A stretch of 64,000 nt of DNA from Strongylocentrotus droebachiensis (GCA_035222895.1 JAVYIG010000863.1:124001-188000), one strand, 5' to 3'; shown: positions 33,277 to 47,177, numbered from the stretch's first letter. Program-made: numbers and translations. Notes: generated by a model not told the origin, from the letters alone.

Positions 33277-34640
33277 TACATGGTATATGGTACCGTCTAC
33301 TGGACTAAAGCCTCATTATGTTCCAGCATTCACATTAATGTTGAATTCCAGTATATTGTCGCCATGTATACAGATAATCTGTCACGCACTGAAGAGGGCA
33401 TCCATCAATTGCCATTGTCTTTCCTCAACATGACAACTAGAAGTGGATAGTGGACACACCATCCCAAAATGCAACAGGTCGATTCAATACCGGCTGGTTT
33501 AATTGAAAGCAATGCCGGAGTTCTTGATGTTTACACACCACATTTATTTTGCTTGTTCAGCTTACCAATCGGAGATGGATTAGATTATAATGATGTTTGC
33601 CATCTAAAGGACAGACCTCCTTCACTATCGTGAGGTGGAATTATGGTAATTGTGTGATGTCACATTCGTATAAACGGGAGAATGAGAGAGGGAGAAAGAC
33701 TGAGAGAGGGAGACTGATTTATGTTATTTCCAAGAAGTCTGATTTACAAACAGAGTTTATGGAACGGATGTTGATATATTTCATTAAGTTTTGCATACCG
33801 GTAATGGGTTTTTTAATCAGGGATACTATTGAGTTGTCATGACCAAGGCAATTTGAAACGATAATCAATAAACTACCATCTGTCATCATGAATGAGACAA
33901 TTTTAATAAAATTGTCTGGAAAATACACCTTCTCCCCCATCTAAGAGAGCCGGTGACACTCCAAAAATCACAACACCAGGAAAATATTCACATTAAAGGA
34001 ATGAGGAAGATTGTTCTCCTCCTAACTCCCTCTCAGAGTTAGAAAATGCCAGGAGCCCCCCTCCCGGATTCATCCCTTTTAATGTTAATGATTATACCGC
34101 CACTTACTATGAAACAACCTGGTTCAGACTACCAAAACCGATTAGAGTGAGATAGAAGTTCATCGAGGGTTCATCTCGTTCTAGCACGTATACACGTTTA
34201 CCTTTTTACCCATTAGGTGAAAATTCCTCCACGCTATTCATTTTGGCCAGTTTTATTGCTAAAACGTTACCAACAAAAAAAATAGAAGCAAAATTAGCAC
34301 CGTGACATTCCAAGCAGGTCGTCCCTAAGTAAGTCGTAAAAACACTCGCATTGCCTAACCCTCAACTTACTACAACGGGGGAGCCGGGGAGGTCCCTCTT
34401 GGCATTCTCCTAAAACAGTGCACTGATTTCAAGAAGAGAGTGGTTTTAATGTTGAGTACAGGATACCATCTATAGTCCAAAGTACATAGAGATATGTCAA
34501 ACCTATCATGAGATCAGAAAACGCTTCAACGAACCAAGTACTATCATCGTTCACCGGAGATAGAACACGAGAGTACTTCGTGTCGCCAAGTAACTCTCTC
34601 GTAAAACCACGGATTCTACTGTCTCTATGACTAAAAAACA
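33277..34640. other. Intergenic, no feature recognised
   Basis: Mixed AT-rich sequence with short open frames of no recognisable content. Nothing supports a gene. Confidence 0.5.
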
Positions 34641-34644
34641 CATC

Positions 34645-34863
34645 AATGATTAGTGTCGTGGTATACAGTGCTTCATTCACTTGACTCTCAATCCAAGGAA
34701 TGAGGGTTCGAATCCCAGCCCGAGACTATGGTTCTTGGGCTAGACATTAATTTACATTGACCACTCTCCACCCAGGTGTAGATGGCTGGTGTAATGTATA
34801 GTAATTACAGGGCCCTCGGGAAGAATAGCATGGACGCTGCTGATGCTTCCATGGTTTAACAAA

Positions 34864-34910
<47 letters not shown>
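34645..34910 (+). mobile_element. tRNA-derived SINE with (ATT)n tail
   Basis: The head contains GGGTTCGAATCCC, a polymerase III B box, about 50 bp after a weak A box. The body has CTTGGGCTAGACATTAATTT and CACTCTCCACCCAGGTGTA, and the tail is (ATT)n at about 34863-34909. The body matches the copy at 36.83-37.2 kb. Confidence 0.7.
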
Positions 34911-35089
34911 ACTGGCGCTCATATAGGTGGAATATTTTTGTTTTACCCCAATTTATCGAATTAAAAAAAAAAATTAAAAATAATAGATCTAGATAAAGTA
35001 TACATTCTCAGATTTTATTGAATAATAAGTTGCAAATGTGTGTTTTGCGTGACTGCTAAAGCATGTGTATGCTTCTATGCTTATCAAAA

Positions 35090-35260
35090 TAATAGGGGAC
35101 CTACGCCCTAAAGTCATAAATGACAGTAATGAGGATTAATGCCCCACGAAAGGGCACTAATATAGCACATCGACACGGTTTTGATCCTGGAGCCTCACAG
35201 TTACGAGGCCATTGCTTTGTCACTGAACCATTACTGTACGCGGCGGGGGCTAGGGTAGGG
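35090..35260 (-). mobile_element. Probable SINE copy, degenerate
   Basis: On the minus strand a tRNA-like head with B-box-like GGATCAAAACC is followed by GTGTCGATGTGCTATATTAG, recalling the GACATGGCACTTATAT body of the copy at 36.9 kb. Divergent; (ATT)n occurs nearby at 35370-35405. Confidence 0.4.
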
Positions 35261-35478
35261 GGCAGTTTCCATAAATAAATAAAAAAACAGAAAATGCAAT
35301 AAATTTTCAATAATTTATTGCATTTTACCCCAGTCCCCAACATAAACAAATTCTCTGGTTGGCCATGCATTATTATTATTATTATTATTTATTATTATTA
35401 TTATTAATGTCAACCTCACACCCCAGTCACATCAGAAAGACCGAGAACAGGCTGACAAAAGACCGAACAAACATTAAA

Positions 35479-35750
35479 TACACCAGTTTACAGTTGTGTG
35501 CGCCATTTTAAACAAAGCTAATGACCTAGGAGTCATGTATTTATGCGTAAATTAAGATTGCGCCCATGCAAATAATGATGACATCACTGCCTGCGCGCTG
35601 CGTTGTGCGCGCACATCATCATTTGCATGGGCGCAATCTTAATTTACGCATAAATACCAGAGGTCAGAGGTTATTGGCCCCAATTTTGGGGCCAATGACC
35701 CGAGGTCAACTGACTACGCATGCGCACTGATACAACTGTAAACTGGTGTA
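35479..35750. mobile_element. MITE with an inner long palindrome
   Basis: The ends TACACCAGTTTACAGTTGT and ACAACTGTAAACTGGTGTA are 19-bp perfect inverses. TTAA lies next to the right end and one base away from the left end. An inner inverted repeat (35538-35656) has arms including ATGCGTAAATTAAGATTGCG. A small palindrome GGCCCCAATTTTGGGGCC follows at 35677-35694. Confidence 0.75.
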
Positions 35751-36133
35751 TTAACCCCAATGGACTCCGATTTGGAGCTGGTTTGGCAGTGTGACGGAGG
35801 TATAACATCGGATCTGCGGCGGATATAGGTGTGGTCACAACCGACCTTGCCCCCCCCCCCCTTTACCTTATGTAAACAAAAATGTGTTCTTATTGTGTTC
35901 TTGCCCCCTATCAATATATATTCCCGAAAGGCACCTTTCTTTGCTCTTTCTTTTGTGCTCGTATAGACTTTCTGTTTCTTTTTGTAAATTAGCACGTGAC
36001 AACCAAGGCGAGGTAAATGGGTATACCTGGCAGGGATCATTATTCTTTGAAATGCTAGAGCGCCGTAATAGCAGCCGTGCAAAAGGTGGGGGTCATACCA
36101 AAGCTTTTTAGAAGCGCATAGGGACGTTATAAT

Positions 36134-36250
36134 GTATAATAATTCGTCCTTGTTTTCACGAAGTGACGGTAGTGAGGAAAATCGTAACGCAAAGTGAATG
36201 CAATTTTTTTTCACTACCGTCACTTCGTGAAAACAGCGACGAATTATGCA
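36134..36250. mobile_element. Hairpin MITE
   Basis: Arms 36141-36175 and 36211-36245 are inverse copies, including GTTTTCACGAAGTGACGGTA. About 35 bp between them. No coding sequence. Confidence 0.75.
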
Positions 36251-36829
36251 CTACATAAGTACCGAATATTATTATTATTCTTTAAAACCGTCTAAAGTAG
36301 TGATAGTTATCTTTCAAATTTTTCATAGAACTACTTAATCCATATCAGATAATGAAACATTATAATTCACATTTCTTTTATAGAGAATGATTTCAGCCAC
36401 GCGACTCTCTGTAACTTTAACAATAAAATATAACATTGCCTCAATTCGATATGAAACCGCCGCAAATTCACCGTATGCGTGTCCTACTTCCGTTAATGAG
36501 AATATTATTAAACATTGAAGGTTTGTGTGTCATGTATAATTTATGATCAGATATTTGCACATGTTTTTTGCAGTTTGACAACATCACCAGCAATCTTGTT
36601 AATTGAAGTTTGAGCGGCGTTAGTTTGACGGCATCAACATGTAATTGGAAACATGATGAGCCCATCTAACGGTCATCATTCTAGGCTAAGTCAATATTAC
36701 GAAAGGGTTATCGACCCATTTTGCGGGTAAATAATGGGAAGTGTCAAAGCGCCTACTCTGAATCTTTTCCAGTTGTCCTTCCAAAGAAGAAACAAACATG
36801 TTAAATTGATTATTATTAGGAATATAATA

Positions 36830-37200
36830 TTTCCCCCTCGTAGTCGAGTTGTTTAATTACCTGATTTGAAATGTAAAGGTCGTGGGTTCGAACCCCCGAC
36901 ATGGCACTTATATCCTTGAGCAAGTCAGTTTGTTTCTACATTGCTCCTCCCCACCCATGTTTTAATTGGATACACGGTAGGATGCGAACGTCATTGTGGT
37001 TTGATTAGCATAATAACAAATTATGTGTGCGCCTGTAAAAAGGCGACTAGCTGGAATGCTGATCCAAGGAAGTGGAGAATGTGCACTTTTAATGTGCAGA
37101 ATAGAAATTGAATCCATTGACTGGCGTAATATTAGTACTGCAAGCGCTTTAATCAGTTGATGGTAAAGCGCTATATCATACACTGGTATTATTATTATAA
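36830..37200 (+). mobile_element. tRNA-derived SINE
   Basis: The head has a B box GGGTTCGAACCCC at about 36883 and A-box-like GTAGTCGAGTTG about 35 bp before it. The body CCTTGAGCAAGTCAG, then TCCCCACCCATG, aligns with the copy at 34.65 kb. The 3' part ends with AAAGCGCTATAT and a short ATT run at 37187-37200. Confidence 0.7.
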
Positions 37201-40100
37201 GTATAAACCCATTATTTTCTATTAAAGCCTTGTACATGTATTATGTTTGGGGGATTAAATTCTAGATTTGCTTACATTTTTTCTTGTACAGATTTTGTTC
37301 ATTCGTCTTGCATTTTTTTTTCTTCCATTCATTAATTTGTTTTTACAAACGTTTTCACATTCAATCAATTATTAATGCAATCAATATCTAATTGAATTCA
37401 TTGAATTCTTATCAGATATTATGAATACAATGCAATAATGGATTATAACAATGAGGCGTTTTATAAGCATATTGCGTAACATGTAAAACAAAATCATGGT
37501 AGGGCCGGTATTCTCATTATAAATTGTGTCCCTTAAACGGTCGAGATGAATGATTATATCGAACTAAAATTTGGTGTGTTAAAGAGGGATCTACCTTGTT
37601 ATCTTCTCTTTCCCCTTTGTGCTTTCATATTTGTCTCGATCTTTTTCGTATTTTAGCATTCGATGAGAGGGGAGGGGGCAAATAAAGCTTACAGGCTCTA
37701 CGCCACTGTACAATCATACGTGTATACCCAAGAAAGAAGGCCGGAAATTATATTTCAGAGTATGTTCAAGTACGTGTTTCTATATTTGAAGAAAAAAATA
37801 TACATCTTAGAATAAATACAATATCATTCACGTTCTTCCAGTAATGAAGAAAATCGACTCCAATCAAATCAAACTAAACATGTTCCGGCGAAGAGTATAC
37901 GGGCGATTGGATTTAAATAGGGAAAGCGGTAGAAAGCGTTTCTGGTCAAGCAAATATAATTTGTTTCATTCCACCCCACGTTGCTAGAAGGAAAAAAAAA
38001 CACAATGGCTTTGCAAGTCCTCAGCGGATTGAAAGAATACTTTTTACATGCGGTTCGTGTCCGATATTTAATTTCGATGATAAGAATTCGCCAATGCACT
38101 TGAAAATTCGGATTTGAAGCACAATGTCAAACAGAGCCAGCAGCAATACTATCACATTGGACTAGAATGATTTTCGCCTTGAATACTTGCTGAATTAACG
38201 GGGAGCAATCTGCTGAATATGTGATCTTTAGGTCAGATAATCAATTTTCATCGTCGAAAGAGTTGCAAATTGATGTATTTCTTGGTTGTCTTGGAAGGAA
38301 AAGGCTGATAATTTCAAGTTTTCCAGGTTCAGAATATGGGTCATGATATTGATTATCGTTGGTGAAGTCATTCTGAATGATGTTAAAACAGATGCAACAG
38401 GAGGAATAGGGCTATGCCAAAGTTGGGCCGACAATTTTCTAAATGTTTATCCTCCATCCAGCCCGCCCCAATGGCTAAACAATAACGATTCCACAAACCT
38501 CCTTGATTGATTTATCTATTTTTTCTGCATGCTTTCAATGAAATCAGCTTTATTTGGTAGAAGGTTTACCCTTTAAGAGTGCATAATAAAGAGGGGAGGG
38601 GGAGGGGTAGTCCCTGGGCACCTGCTTTACCCTCTTTTATCATGTTCATCCGCAAATGTGCAATCGATTAGGCATCTAAAAAAAAAAAAAAAAAATTCTA
38701 CCTTATTGATCAATAATATTATTGTTGTACTTTAAAATGACATAACGGGAAAGAGGGTGACTGCCCCAAATTTAGCTCCAAATAGAGGGCACATGCTTCT
38801 ACCGCCTGCAATCAATAACTGTAATCAATGCGATCAATGAGATGTTCAAACTTATATCTTGGTTAGTAGGTTTGAACTTCAAGTAGAAATGTAATATAGA
38901 TGTTTTTCTTTGATTACTGTAGAAAGATAAGTTCATATAATGTAATATCAACTACATTCTCTAAAATAAAGAATTTGATCTTCCAAATATGATACGTATA
39001 GTATTTGACAACAACAGTTTAAAACACACAGTTGTCACCCCCCCTCCCCCCGAAATAAATTCTACATCATATTTTAACCGCTACACTTTCTCTAAAAAAG
39101 ATTAAAACGGTACTACACTGGTACTCTTTCAGATAGGAACAAAGTAATTAATATAATTAAAAGCTCCATATATCATTACTATAGAGACTTTTTTTTGACG
39201 GATTTGGGGACATAATTTTGTATGCGCAAAAACAATATACAAATTACTTTACAACGTTTAATTCATTTGCTCTTTCTACATTTTCTTCCATGAACAAAAC
39301 AACAGAACATTATAAATTCTCAAAACATACTTTTACATTGCAAAACAATCACACAATGTTTTCCTCTGCACAATACCCTTTGTTACATGCAACATAAACA
39401 AAACTGTTATTTCAATTGTGATGAAATTTTGAATAGGATGTTTTGAAATTTAATGGATAGATTGCAATCGCTTCTTCAATAAATAAAATCCAATTTCATT
39501 AACAATCGACAGAAGGAATCCAATAAATATATCAATTAATGATTAGATACCACGGTCGTATTTTCAAGGTTATTCTCGATTAGATCGTTTTGTCAGCCAT
39601 AGAATAATATAAATCCATTATAAAACGAATATAACAATTGTGAAAGCACTAGATAATTAAAACATTTTCATCTGATATTATTCATACAAGAATGCGAGAA
39701 AAATATAGCCTTTTATATTGATTTGTATGACAGATAACCTATTATTTTAAAGTAACTGTACAATCTAACATGTTGTATTGATCATGAATGTATTTACTTT
39801 GTATTTTGTTCGTCTGAGAATGTAAGAAAAATGCACGAAAATATTCTGAAGGACTATGAACACAAAATAAGGGGATGACCTACATTGAGAATAATATGCT
39901 TTTGTGCTTTAATTGTTTGTAATCTTTTGTCTATGTTCTAAATTGTGGTGAAATGCACGCGCTCGGCTGTGTTCTATATCTGCAAGAAAACAGTCAAATA
40001 AATTGATTTCTGGCAGCGATATTTAATCTAAAGTTATTTATGCTAAGTTAAACATTGATACTAAAAAATTAAAGTTGCTTAAGACGAAATAGTTGTATTT
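37201..40100. other. Intergenic, AT-rich, no gene recognised
   Basis: Contains a G-rich patch at 38590-38610, an A run at 38679-38696 and C runs at 39038-39050. A 74-codon frame at 38286-38510 with a hydrophobic stretch has no recognisable family or splice context. Confidence 0.55.
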
Positions 40101-40119
40101 ATTGATGTTGGTTATATAT

Positions 40120-40200
40120 GATAATAATAATAATAATAATAATGAACGTTATTTGTATAGCGCATATCACTAACACAAAGAAAGTCCCTATGCGCTTAGA
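40120..40200. repeat. (AAT)n plus repeat tail with AGCGC core
   Basis: (AAT)n at 40121-40143 is followed by GTTATTTGTATAGCGCATATCA. This resembles the AGCGC-bearing ends at 55.3 and 63.0 kb and is probably the end of a SINE-like copy. Confidence 0.45.
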
Positions 40201-41044
40201 AAAGAAGGAAAAGGGCGGAATAGAAATAAACATTTATGCCTGATACATGAAAATAATTAATCACAAACAACAATAATGATACACAATTCCTATATAGCTT
40301 ACATACTAATAGATTGTACATTCAGGTAATCGAATTTAAACATCAAAATTAAATGAAAATTAAATTAAATATTAAATATGTACATGATACTATAACCAAA
40401 GAAGTCACTAAACAGCTGGAGCAAAATTAACAATTCACAAAAAGATAGGTCTTTAACGGAGTCTTAAATGATTCTGTTGTGCTTGCCTGTTTGACAATAT
40501 CAAGCAAGATGTTTCACAATTCGGCCGAAGAATTTTTGAAAGAGCAAGTGCCATATAATATGTCTTGTTAACATGAAAAAAACCGTAGCATAGACTACCT
40601 CAATATTGTCCAGTGATATACTAATAATTATGTTCTCGTATGAAAATGACTGTAGTATGCACCATCTTTCGACCACTTAAATCACGAATTCAAAAAGTAA
40701 AAGAAACCAAAAGAAATAGAAAGAAAACATGAATCTCGTTCATCTTGTCCAAGTATTCAACACGTGTGATTAGTAATGCATCAAAATGGTGTAAGGAACC
40801 AGCAACACGATAGCACCGACTTTCGAAGAATCAACTTAATGCATGCTTGTTCATCACATAATGGAATGTGCGATCATAATTATTTTCAATGGCGTATTTC
40901 GTTCGTATAATATTTATTTCTTATTTATTCATGTTTTATTTATTACAATGGATAAAACGGAGGAGGGTAGTCCGATTCAATTAAAAGAAACTGCTTTCCA
41001 ACTGAGCTCTCCACATGATACAAACAAAAACATGAATGAAAACA

Positions 41045-42835
41045 TCAATACAATTCAATATAATACAAACTTTTATACATTTTGAATAAACTATACATGG
41101 AGCGCACATGGGATGCACGACGAGACCCCACCACCCCCAGTAGCCAGATTGTCATTTTTGTTAAAAGCATGTTAGAGAATTGTTTACATTGTTTCTTGAA
41201 ATTGTTTAGTGATTTGCTATTCAGTTGGACGGACAATGGCAATTTATTAAATAAAGAATTTCCTGTGAATGGAAAGGATCGTTTTTTGTATTCTTTTTTA
41301 GGGTATGGTATTTGTAGACGGATTTGGGTGGTATGGCGAGTGTTATAAACAATGGGTCGCATAACAGACAATATTGTTTCAGGTATTTTGGTGCAAATCA
41401 TTCTAAATCTTTTAGACTAAAAGACAATTTTTATATTTAATTCTTTGTTCAACAGATTGCCAATTAAGAGTAGTTAATAAAGAGTATTGTGAAGTTGAAT
41501 AATCTGTATTCAAAACCAAACGAGCATTATACTCTGTAATTTCTGTAACCGAGTTATATTAGTTTTCTAACAATTTTCCCAACAATAATAATATCAATCC
41601 CAAATAAAACTGTTTCAATTGTTTGTTTTGGGTCAAATGTTTGATTCTTCTAATACAAGCGATAGAACGTGAGATTTTACGAGATATAAATTATACTGAC
41701 TATGTAATGTACAATTTGATTGAAAGTCGATAATTAATCCAAGGTATTTAATATATTGTCGCCATGCTCTAAAGATGCATTTTTTAAATTGAATCGTCAT
41801 TTTTCCATTTTGTAATTTACGTTTATTACCAGAAGTCACAATCTTAGTCTTTTGTGAATGTAAATACATACGATTAAGTCTGAGCCATGCATTCTGCAAT
41901 TATATAAATCCAGATCGGACTGTAAATTAGCCTGAATATTAATCATATCATTATCGCGATTAAGAAGAGCAGTGGCATCTACATATAAACAAAACTTTAT
42001 TATGTAAAGGTAAATTACCTATAATCATTGACATAATTATAAAAAAAAATCAGAGGGACACCCGTCTTGACATTGAAAATGAACATGTTGCTCCTAAAAC
42101 TGAGACACATTGTTGCCTTTCGGTCAAATACATGTTAAACCATTGGAACCCAGAGTCTTTTATTCCATAATGATACATTTTTATCGAGAATTGAATCAAT
42201 TGGAATGACATCCAGCGCCTTTTGTAGGTCTAAAAACAGACCCCAGTGATTTTACCAGAGTTCATATTATCTATAAGAGAAAATCATATTTTTGTCAAAC
42301 AGGTTGATGTCGAATGAAGTGGTCTGAACCCAGACTGCCGATTACAATATAATAGATCATTGTTATTTAAATAAGCATAAAGCTGTTGATGTACTGCCTT
42401 TTCTAATATTTTAGAGACTGTTGGTAGAAGTAAATAGGTCTAAAATGTTGTGGTTCAAAAGTACCACCTTTATGAATTGGGGTTATCTATGCTTTTTTAA
42501 ATTCTTGTGGAATTCGACCTCTTTCGAGTGATTTATTAAATACTTTTTGTAAGAGGCTATATAAAAAGCAGACTTCTGCAATAATTTAAGATGCAGTCCA
42601 TCAACGCCACATGCTTTTTTAACATCAAGATGCTGCAATTCCTTAGGTACAAACTCTTCTTTTCTTTCTTCGAAAACAAAACTCTTATCTGTCAAAAACA
42701 ATGTATTCACGCTATCTACATTATTTACCAAAATATATGGTATTGAAATTGCCCTTGATTTCTTGAAGGTCTTTGTGATCGTGTTCAAAAGAAGTTGGGC
42801 GAAAAGTCGAATCCAGACAAAAAATAGCAATACGG
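41045..42835 (-). pseudogene. Decayed LINE reverse transcriptase (Jockey/CR1-like group)
   Basis: Reading on the minus strand from about 42830: HLDVKKACGVDGLHLKLL, a conserved start of the reverse transcriptase fold; QWFNMYLTERQQCVSV and a broken VPQGS region near 42060-42150; YVDATALLNRDND at about 41960-41990, where the catalytic YxDD appears as YVDA; WLRLNRMYLHSQKTKI and YIKYLGLIIDF (41740-41890); and the tail YNTRHTTQIRL to NSLFNKLPLS (41190-41350). Several frameshifts and stops separate these pieces, so it is a dead copy. Confidence 0.8.
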
Positions 42836-42849
42836 TAGCTCATTGTCAT

Positions 42850-45780
42850 CATGCATGACAAAAGCTAATCCATACAAGTTTATTAAACAACGTCGGAAAT
42901 TTTCAAAGGTAAGCAATTGCATTTATTGAATGAGATATACAATATACAATATACAATGTACAATATATTCTAATTCAGGTCAACCAGACGCTGGGTTTAG
43001 GTCACGTTTAAGCAAGGGAAACTTAGGCCTCGGTATAGTTACCCTGCTCTGTTAAAGTCCTCTTTAGACCTAGCTTAACCCCAGCTTCAGATGCCTCAAG
43101 GTACTTGAGTGGAAGAACTTAAAGCTCAAAAGGAGATGCAAAAGGTATTCCATGATAAAAAACAATTCTTGTAAAAGATGAGAATATCAAAGTAAATACA
43201 TACTTACACTATGTGTCTTCTTATGATAGATCCAGGGGTACAGCCCGATAGAGAGACATGACAGTGATCATTGTCCGGTTAAACGCGAATTAAAACTGTT
43301 GCATGGATTAAAAATGAATTGATTAAAGTAACTGTATCCAATCTGAACCGTGGAACGTCCATCAAAACGAAAACTTAGTTTTAAAATATCTCAATTTCAC
43401 CATGATAACAGTCTCGAACAACCGACATCTTGAGGGAATCATCTACGTCCTTCGGTTCAGAACGAAAACCTCTGTAAAAGCTCCTGAGAGAATCCGCTAA
43501 AGGTGGGCGAACAGGGGTGCTTGACCGCCTCGGGATGGCGATCCGCTTTGTATCAATGAGAATATTAAATTTATTGAAATACCGAAGTCTTGTAAATTTC
43601 AAACATAAGATAATCCTTTTAATAGTCGTGTCAGTGACTACCGTTTTGATTATAAGTGCTTTGTGCAGTTAACCGCGAGATTGAGAAAAAAAAGATAGTC
43701 GTTGCGATGGTGAAGTAATGCGGAGTGCCATGCATCCAAACAACGCGATAGCTTCATCTAAATCGATTGTATGACGTAAATTATTCATGAGGGACGATAG
43801 CAGGGTTTATGAGGAGAATTTTGACAGGTAATATATCATGATGACGTTATCTGGCTTCCAGTGTCCTATTGGGGGAACCTCTGTCTCAGTGATGAGAGTA
43901 TGAATGTTGCCCGAGCATTAACGTGCCGTGGCGGATTCGCGGAGTGGGGGGGGGGGGGGGGAGTGCCCCCAAACGGTCAAGCCACACGCTCGAAAAAACA
44001 AGTCGTGTGCATGAAATTATGATCATGTGCCCCCTCCAAAAACATTTTGGATTTTTTTAATTCATTCACATTGCAGAATCTTTGTGCAAAATGGTGACAG
44101 TGACAGTTTACCACATTAAATAGTTTGAGTGGCGTAACCAGCGAGGAGGGGAGACGGCATACGCCCCTTAACATTTTGGTTCATGAAAAATATTAATTAA
44201 ATCATTTTTAGAAGCATTTTACTGTATTGCTCACAATATACATCTAAGTGTAAAAAACAACCTGAACATTCCATAATGTCCAGACCCTAACGTCATCATG
44301 ATCACTGGTATGGTACAGTACGATCCATTCTTGATTAAAATTCAAAATCTGAATGAATTGTTGATGTAGATACCTGAAGGACGATCATGAGTCGGAATAT
44401 TGGATTTTGATTCAGCCATCACGATTTCAGAAGAGACGGAGTCATTATCTAAATGACTGACATTTAATGATTGATCTATCAATCGTTGGTTAGTTAATTA
44501 TGTCAGATTACATTTAAATTAATATCACAATTCGATTCACACAATGTATTTGAAACCCTGGAGTATATTCGTCTGGTATATTTTTAGGTATGATCTTATT
44601 TATCAGAGTATTTCTACATTTCGACTGTGGTAATATGATGCAAAGCAAATATTATTGAACTTGTTAATATTTTTGAATTTGTGTTTGTTAAACATTATTA
44701 ATGCAATTATAAAATATAAAATTTGGATAACTAGACATTTTTGTAATAAAAACGATATCCAAATATTGTGCATATCATACTAATTGCGTTTGAAAGCAGT
44801 ACTTTATTTTGAAAAGGTTCATTAGCGCATAAAGTTAGTTACATATAATCCTGGATTAGATATTGTTATTAAAGATAAAACTAATTTCTAGGATATAACC
44901 TTTTGTTTGTGATTAAACATATCAATGATGCTCATTTCTCCTTTTTCAAATTTCAAAGGTAATTTATAAATATTTTAAAATTGCTGTCAGCGCTAGTAAT
45001 GTGACTAATTGCTATTTCTCGGGGAAATACACCAAACGATGCTCGTGAGAAAAAGAATTAGCAGTAATAACGAGTGGCATATAAAAATATATTAAAAAAG
45101 TACTTAAAGTAAGGGTAAGTAGGCCTATTCTGTAAACATTCATTTGAATTTCGTGTTACCTAACCCTCTTATTTCATTGATGTATTCCTGTGTAGTTTGT
45201 TATAACAGACTACATGTATATTAGTTGAAAGCAGTCATAGCTTTTTGAACTTTCGCGTTAGCCTTTTAAAATTTTCCTCTCTCTCCTACCACAAACGATG
45301 TAAAATTAAAAATGCATTTCACTCAATTAACTAATTACTATATGGGATGAAATGATGATGAATTAGTGTAGCATCCTTGACCTATGTCTATCAGTTACAA
45401 GGACAATTAATTTGTCTTGGATTAACGACGACACCACTGGCGCTATAAACGATTATCAGGGGCGGTTTAATCATCATTTTCGTTATTATTGCCAGAGATG
45501 TACTCGGGGGGGGGGGGGGGGCGACAAGAGTTTCTGCCCCTGCTAAATCCTAGACTTTTATATCTTGTTGTTATTCCCTACTCTTACCGGTTAATTTGAT
45601 TTACGAAGTTTTTATTTCGGAAGAACAGAATGTCATTAATGATTGTCATGATTGTAGACCTAATCATTATCGATATCATCATCACTATTACTATTATTAT
45701 TACGTTATTATTAGTAGTATTATTAGTACTATTATAGTTGATATTATGATTATTATCATTTTTGTTGTTTTTATTATTTT
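42850..45780. other. Intergenic, no gene recognised
   Basis: A run of ACAATAT-like units at 42930-42966, a G run at 43947-43960, otherwise AT-rich. Short frames show no domain. A G run is at 45508-45521 and ATT-rich sequence at 45670-45780. Confidence 0.55.
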
Positions 45781-45785
45781 CCTTA

Positions 45786-47083
45786 TTAGGTGGTCTGTCA
45801 TCGACAGACCATTATTAATTTCGTCAGAATTTTCTTTCTTTATTCATAATTGTTCTTTATTTCTTTATTTGTATTTCTCCACTTTTTGTGTGCAGAGAAT
45901 AACTCAAGATCGGTCTGATCAATTTCTTTCAATTTTGGCACATTCATGGGTCATTGTCATAAGACGTGACAGCAAGCTTTTCAAGGTCTTCAAGTTTTCA
46001 TGACGTCATCCACGCGCAATTTTGTGAACATGAACTCATGATCATAATTCATAACAGAAAGTCATTTCTCATTCATATTTATTATGATCAAGATCAATAT
46101 CCGTCCGGTCAATTTCAGGTCACTAAACGCACCCGTACGCCAACGTCCGTGCGTCAGTGCACGGGCAAAATTTAAAAATAACTTTTTAATTAAAAAAGAG
46201 TACGTTTCAGGACATTTTAAGCATTTCAACATTTTGCACGCGCGCACGACTGCTCGCGCGTTTTTTTCGTCATGGCCATACACAACATAGAATCGCCATT
46301 TCTTTTTCCTTCATGATATTCCCCATTTTTTTCCCGAACAATTAAATGTCATATTTATGTCTTTATGACCATTAATAGCGGAATGAGCTTCCGTTCAATA
46401 TAAATGTCTGTGCGCACGAGCTTTTGTAATACATAGCATAATTAAATGGGCAAAAACATGCCTATAACAAATTTATTATAGGTCTTTAGGAAGACTGTAA
46501 ACCCCCAATTTTTTCATATCTGGATAGATTATGAGTTGGAAATGTAATTTCATGTCTCATTTGGCCATAAAGTATATCGTGAAATCATCATAATGGCCTT
46601 GGAACTCAAAATACGAATTTGCATATCATGACGTCAGCGTATTTATGGAAAATTGATTGTATCTCTGTAAATATTAATCAATTTTCTTTTAAATTTTGAT
46701 ACGTTGTAGCTAAAATAATTTTCTACAAAATTAGGTATCCACCATTTTTCATTTTGATGACGTCATCATAGTGAAAATTTCGATTAAAGGCGACATGTCA
46801 GAATTTTCTTAATTTGCATGTTATGCCTATGGGAGGTGTCTTTTTCTGAAATCTTGATTCTATATTCCAGTCTTGTTCGAGCAATATCTCAATTATTTCG
46901 TATGATTTTTCCAGGTTCGGATAATTATGTTGTAGCTGAGAGAATTTTTACACGGAAGGTGACATTTATTTTTTAATCAGATGTTGGGATCATGGTGATA
47001 TTTTAACTACAAAATGGGATTTGAGAATCCCATTTTCCGTTTACGTGTAATTTCTATGTCAGATTAAATAACAGACCACCTAA
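45786..47083. mobile_element. Candidate inverted-repeat element between ATT-rich tracts
   Basis: TTAGGTGGTCTGT at 45786-45798 is the inverse of ACAGACCACCTAA at 47071-47083. Directly inside the left end, GGTCTGTC and GACAGACC make an 8-bp hairpin. Both outer flanks are ATT/TTC-rich simple sequence. No transposase. The call rests on 13 bp and may be wrong. Confidence 0.35.
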
Positions 47084-47129
47084 TTCGTTTCAATGACGAA
47101 TTAAATTTCTTGTTCTTCTTATTCTTCTT

Positions 47130-47132
47130 ATT

Positions 47133-47177
<45 letters not shown>

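Noticed and set aside
35714-36223. 169-codon minus-strand frame
   Set aside because: Overlaps two MITEs and has no domain or splice support.
36868-36900. Possible full tRNA gene around GGGTTCGAACCCC
   Set aside because: Acceptor and anticodon stems do not form; the flanking body matches another SINE copy in the window.
38286-38510. 74-codon plus-strand frame with a hydrophobic stretch, possibly a secreted peptide
   Set aside because: No family, no splice context, and no clear cleavage site; too weak to call.
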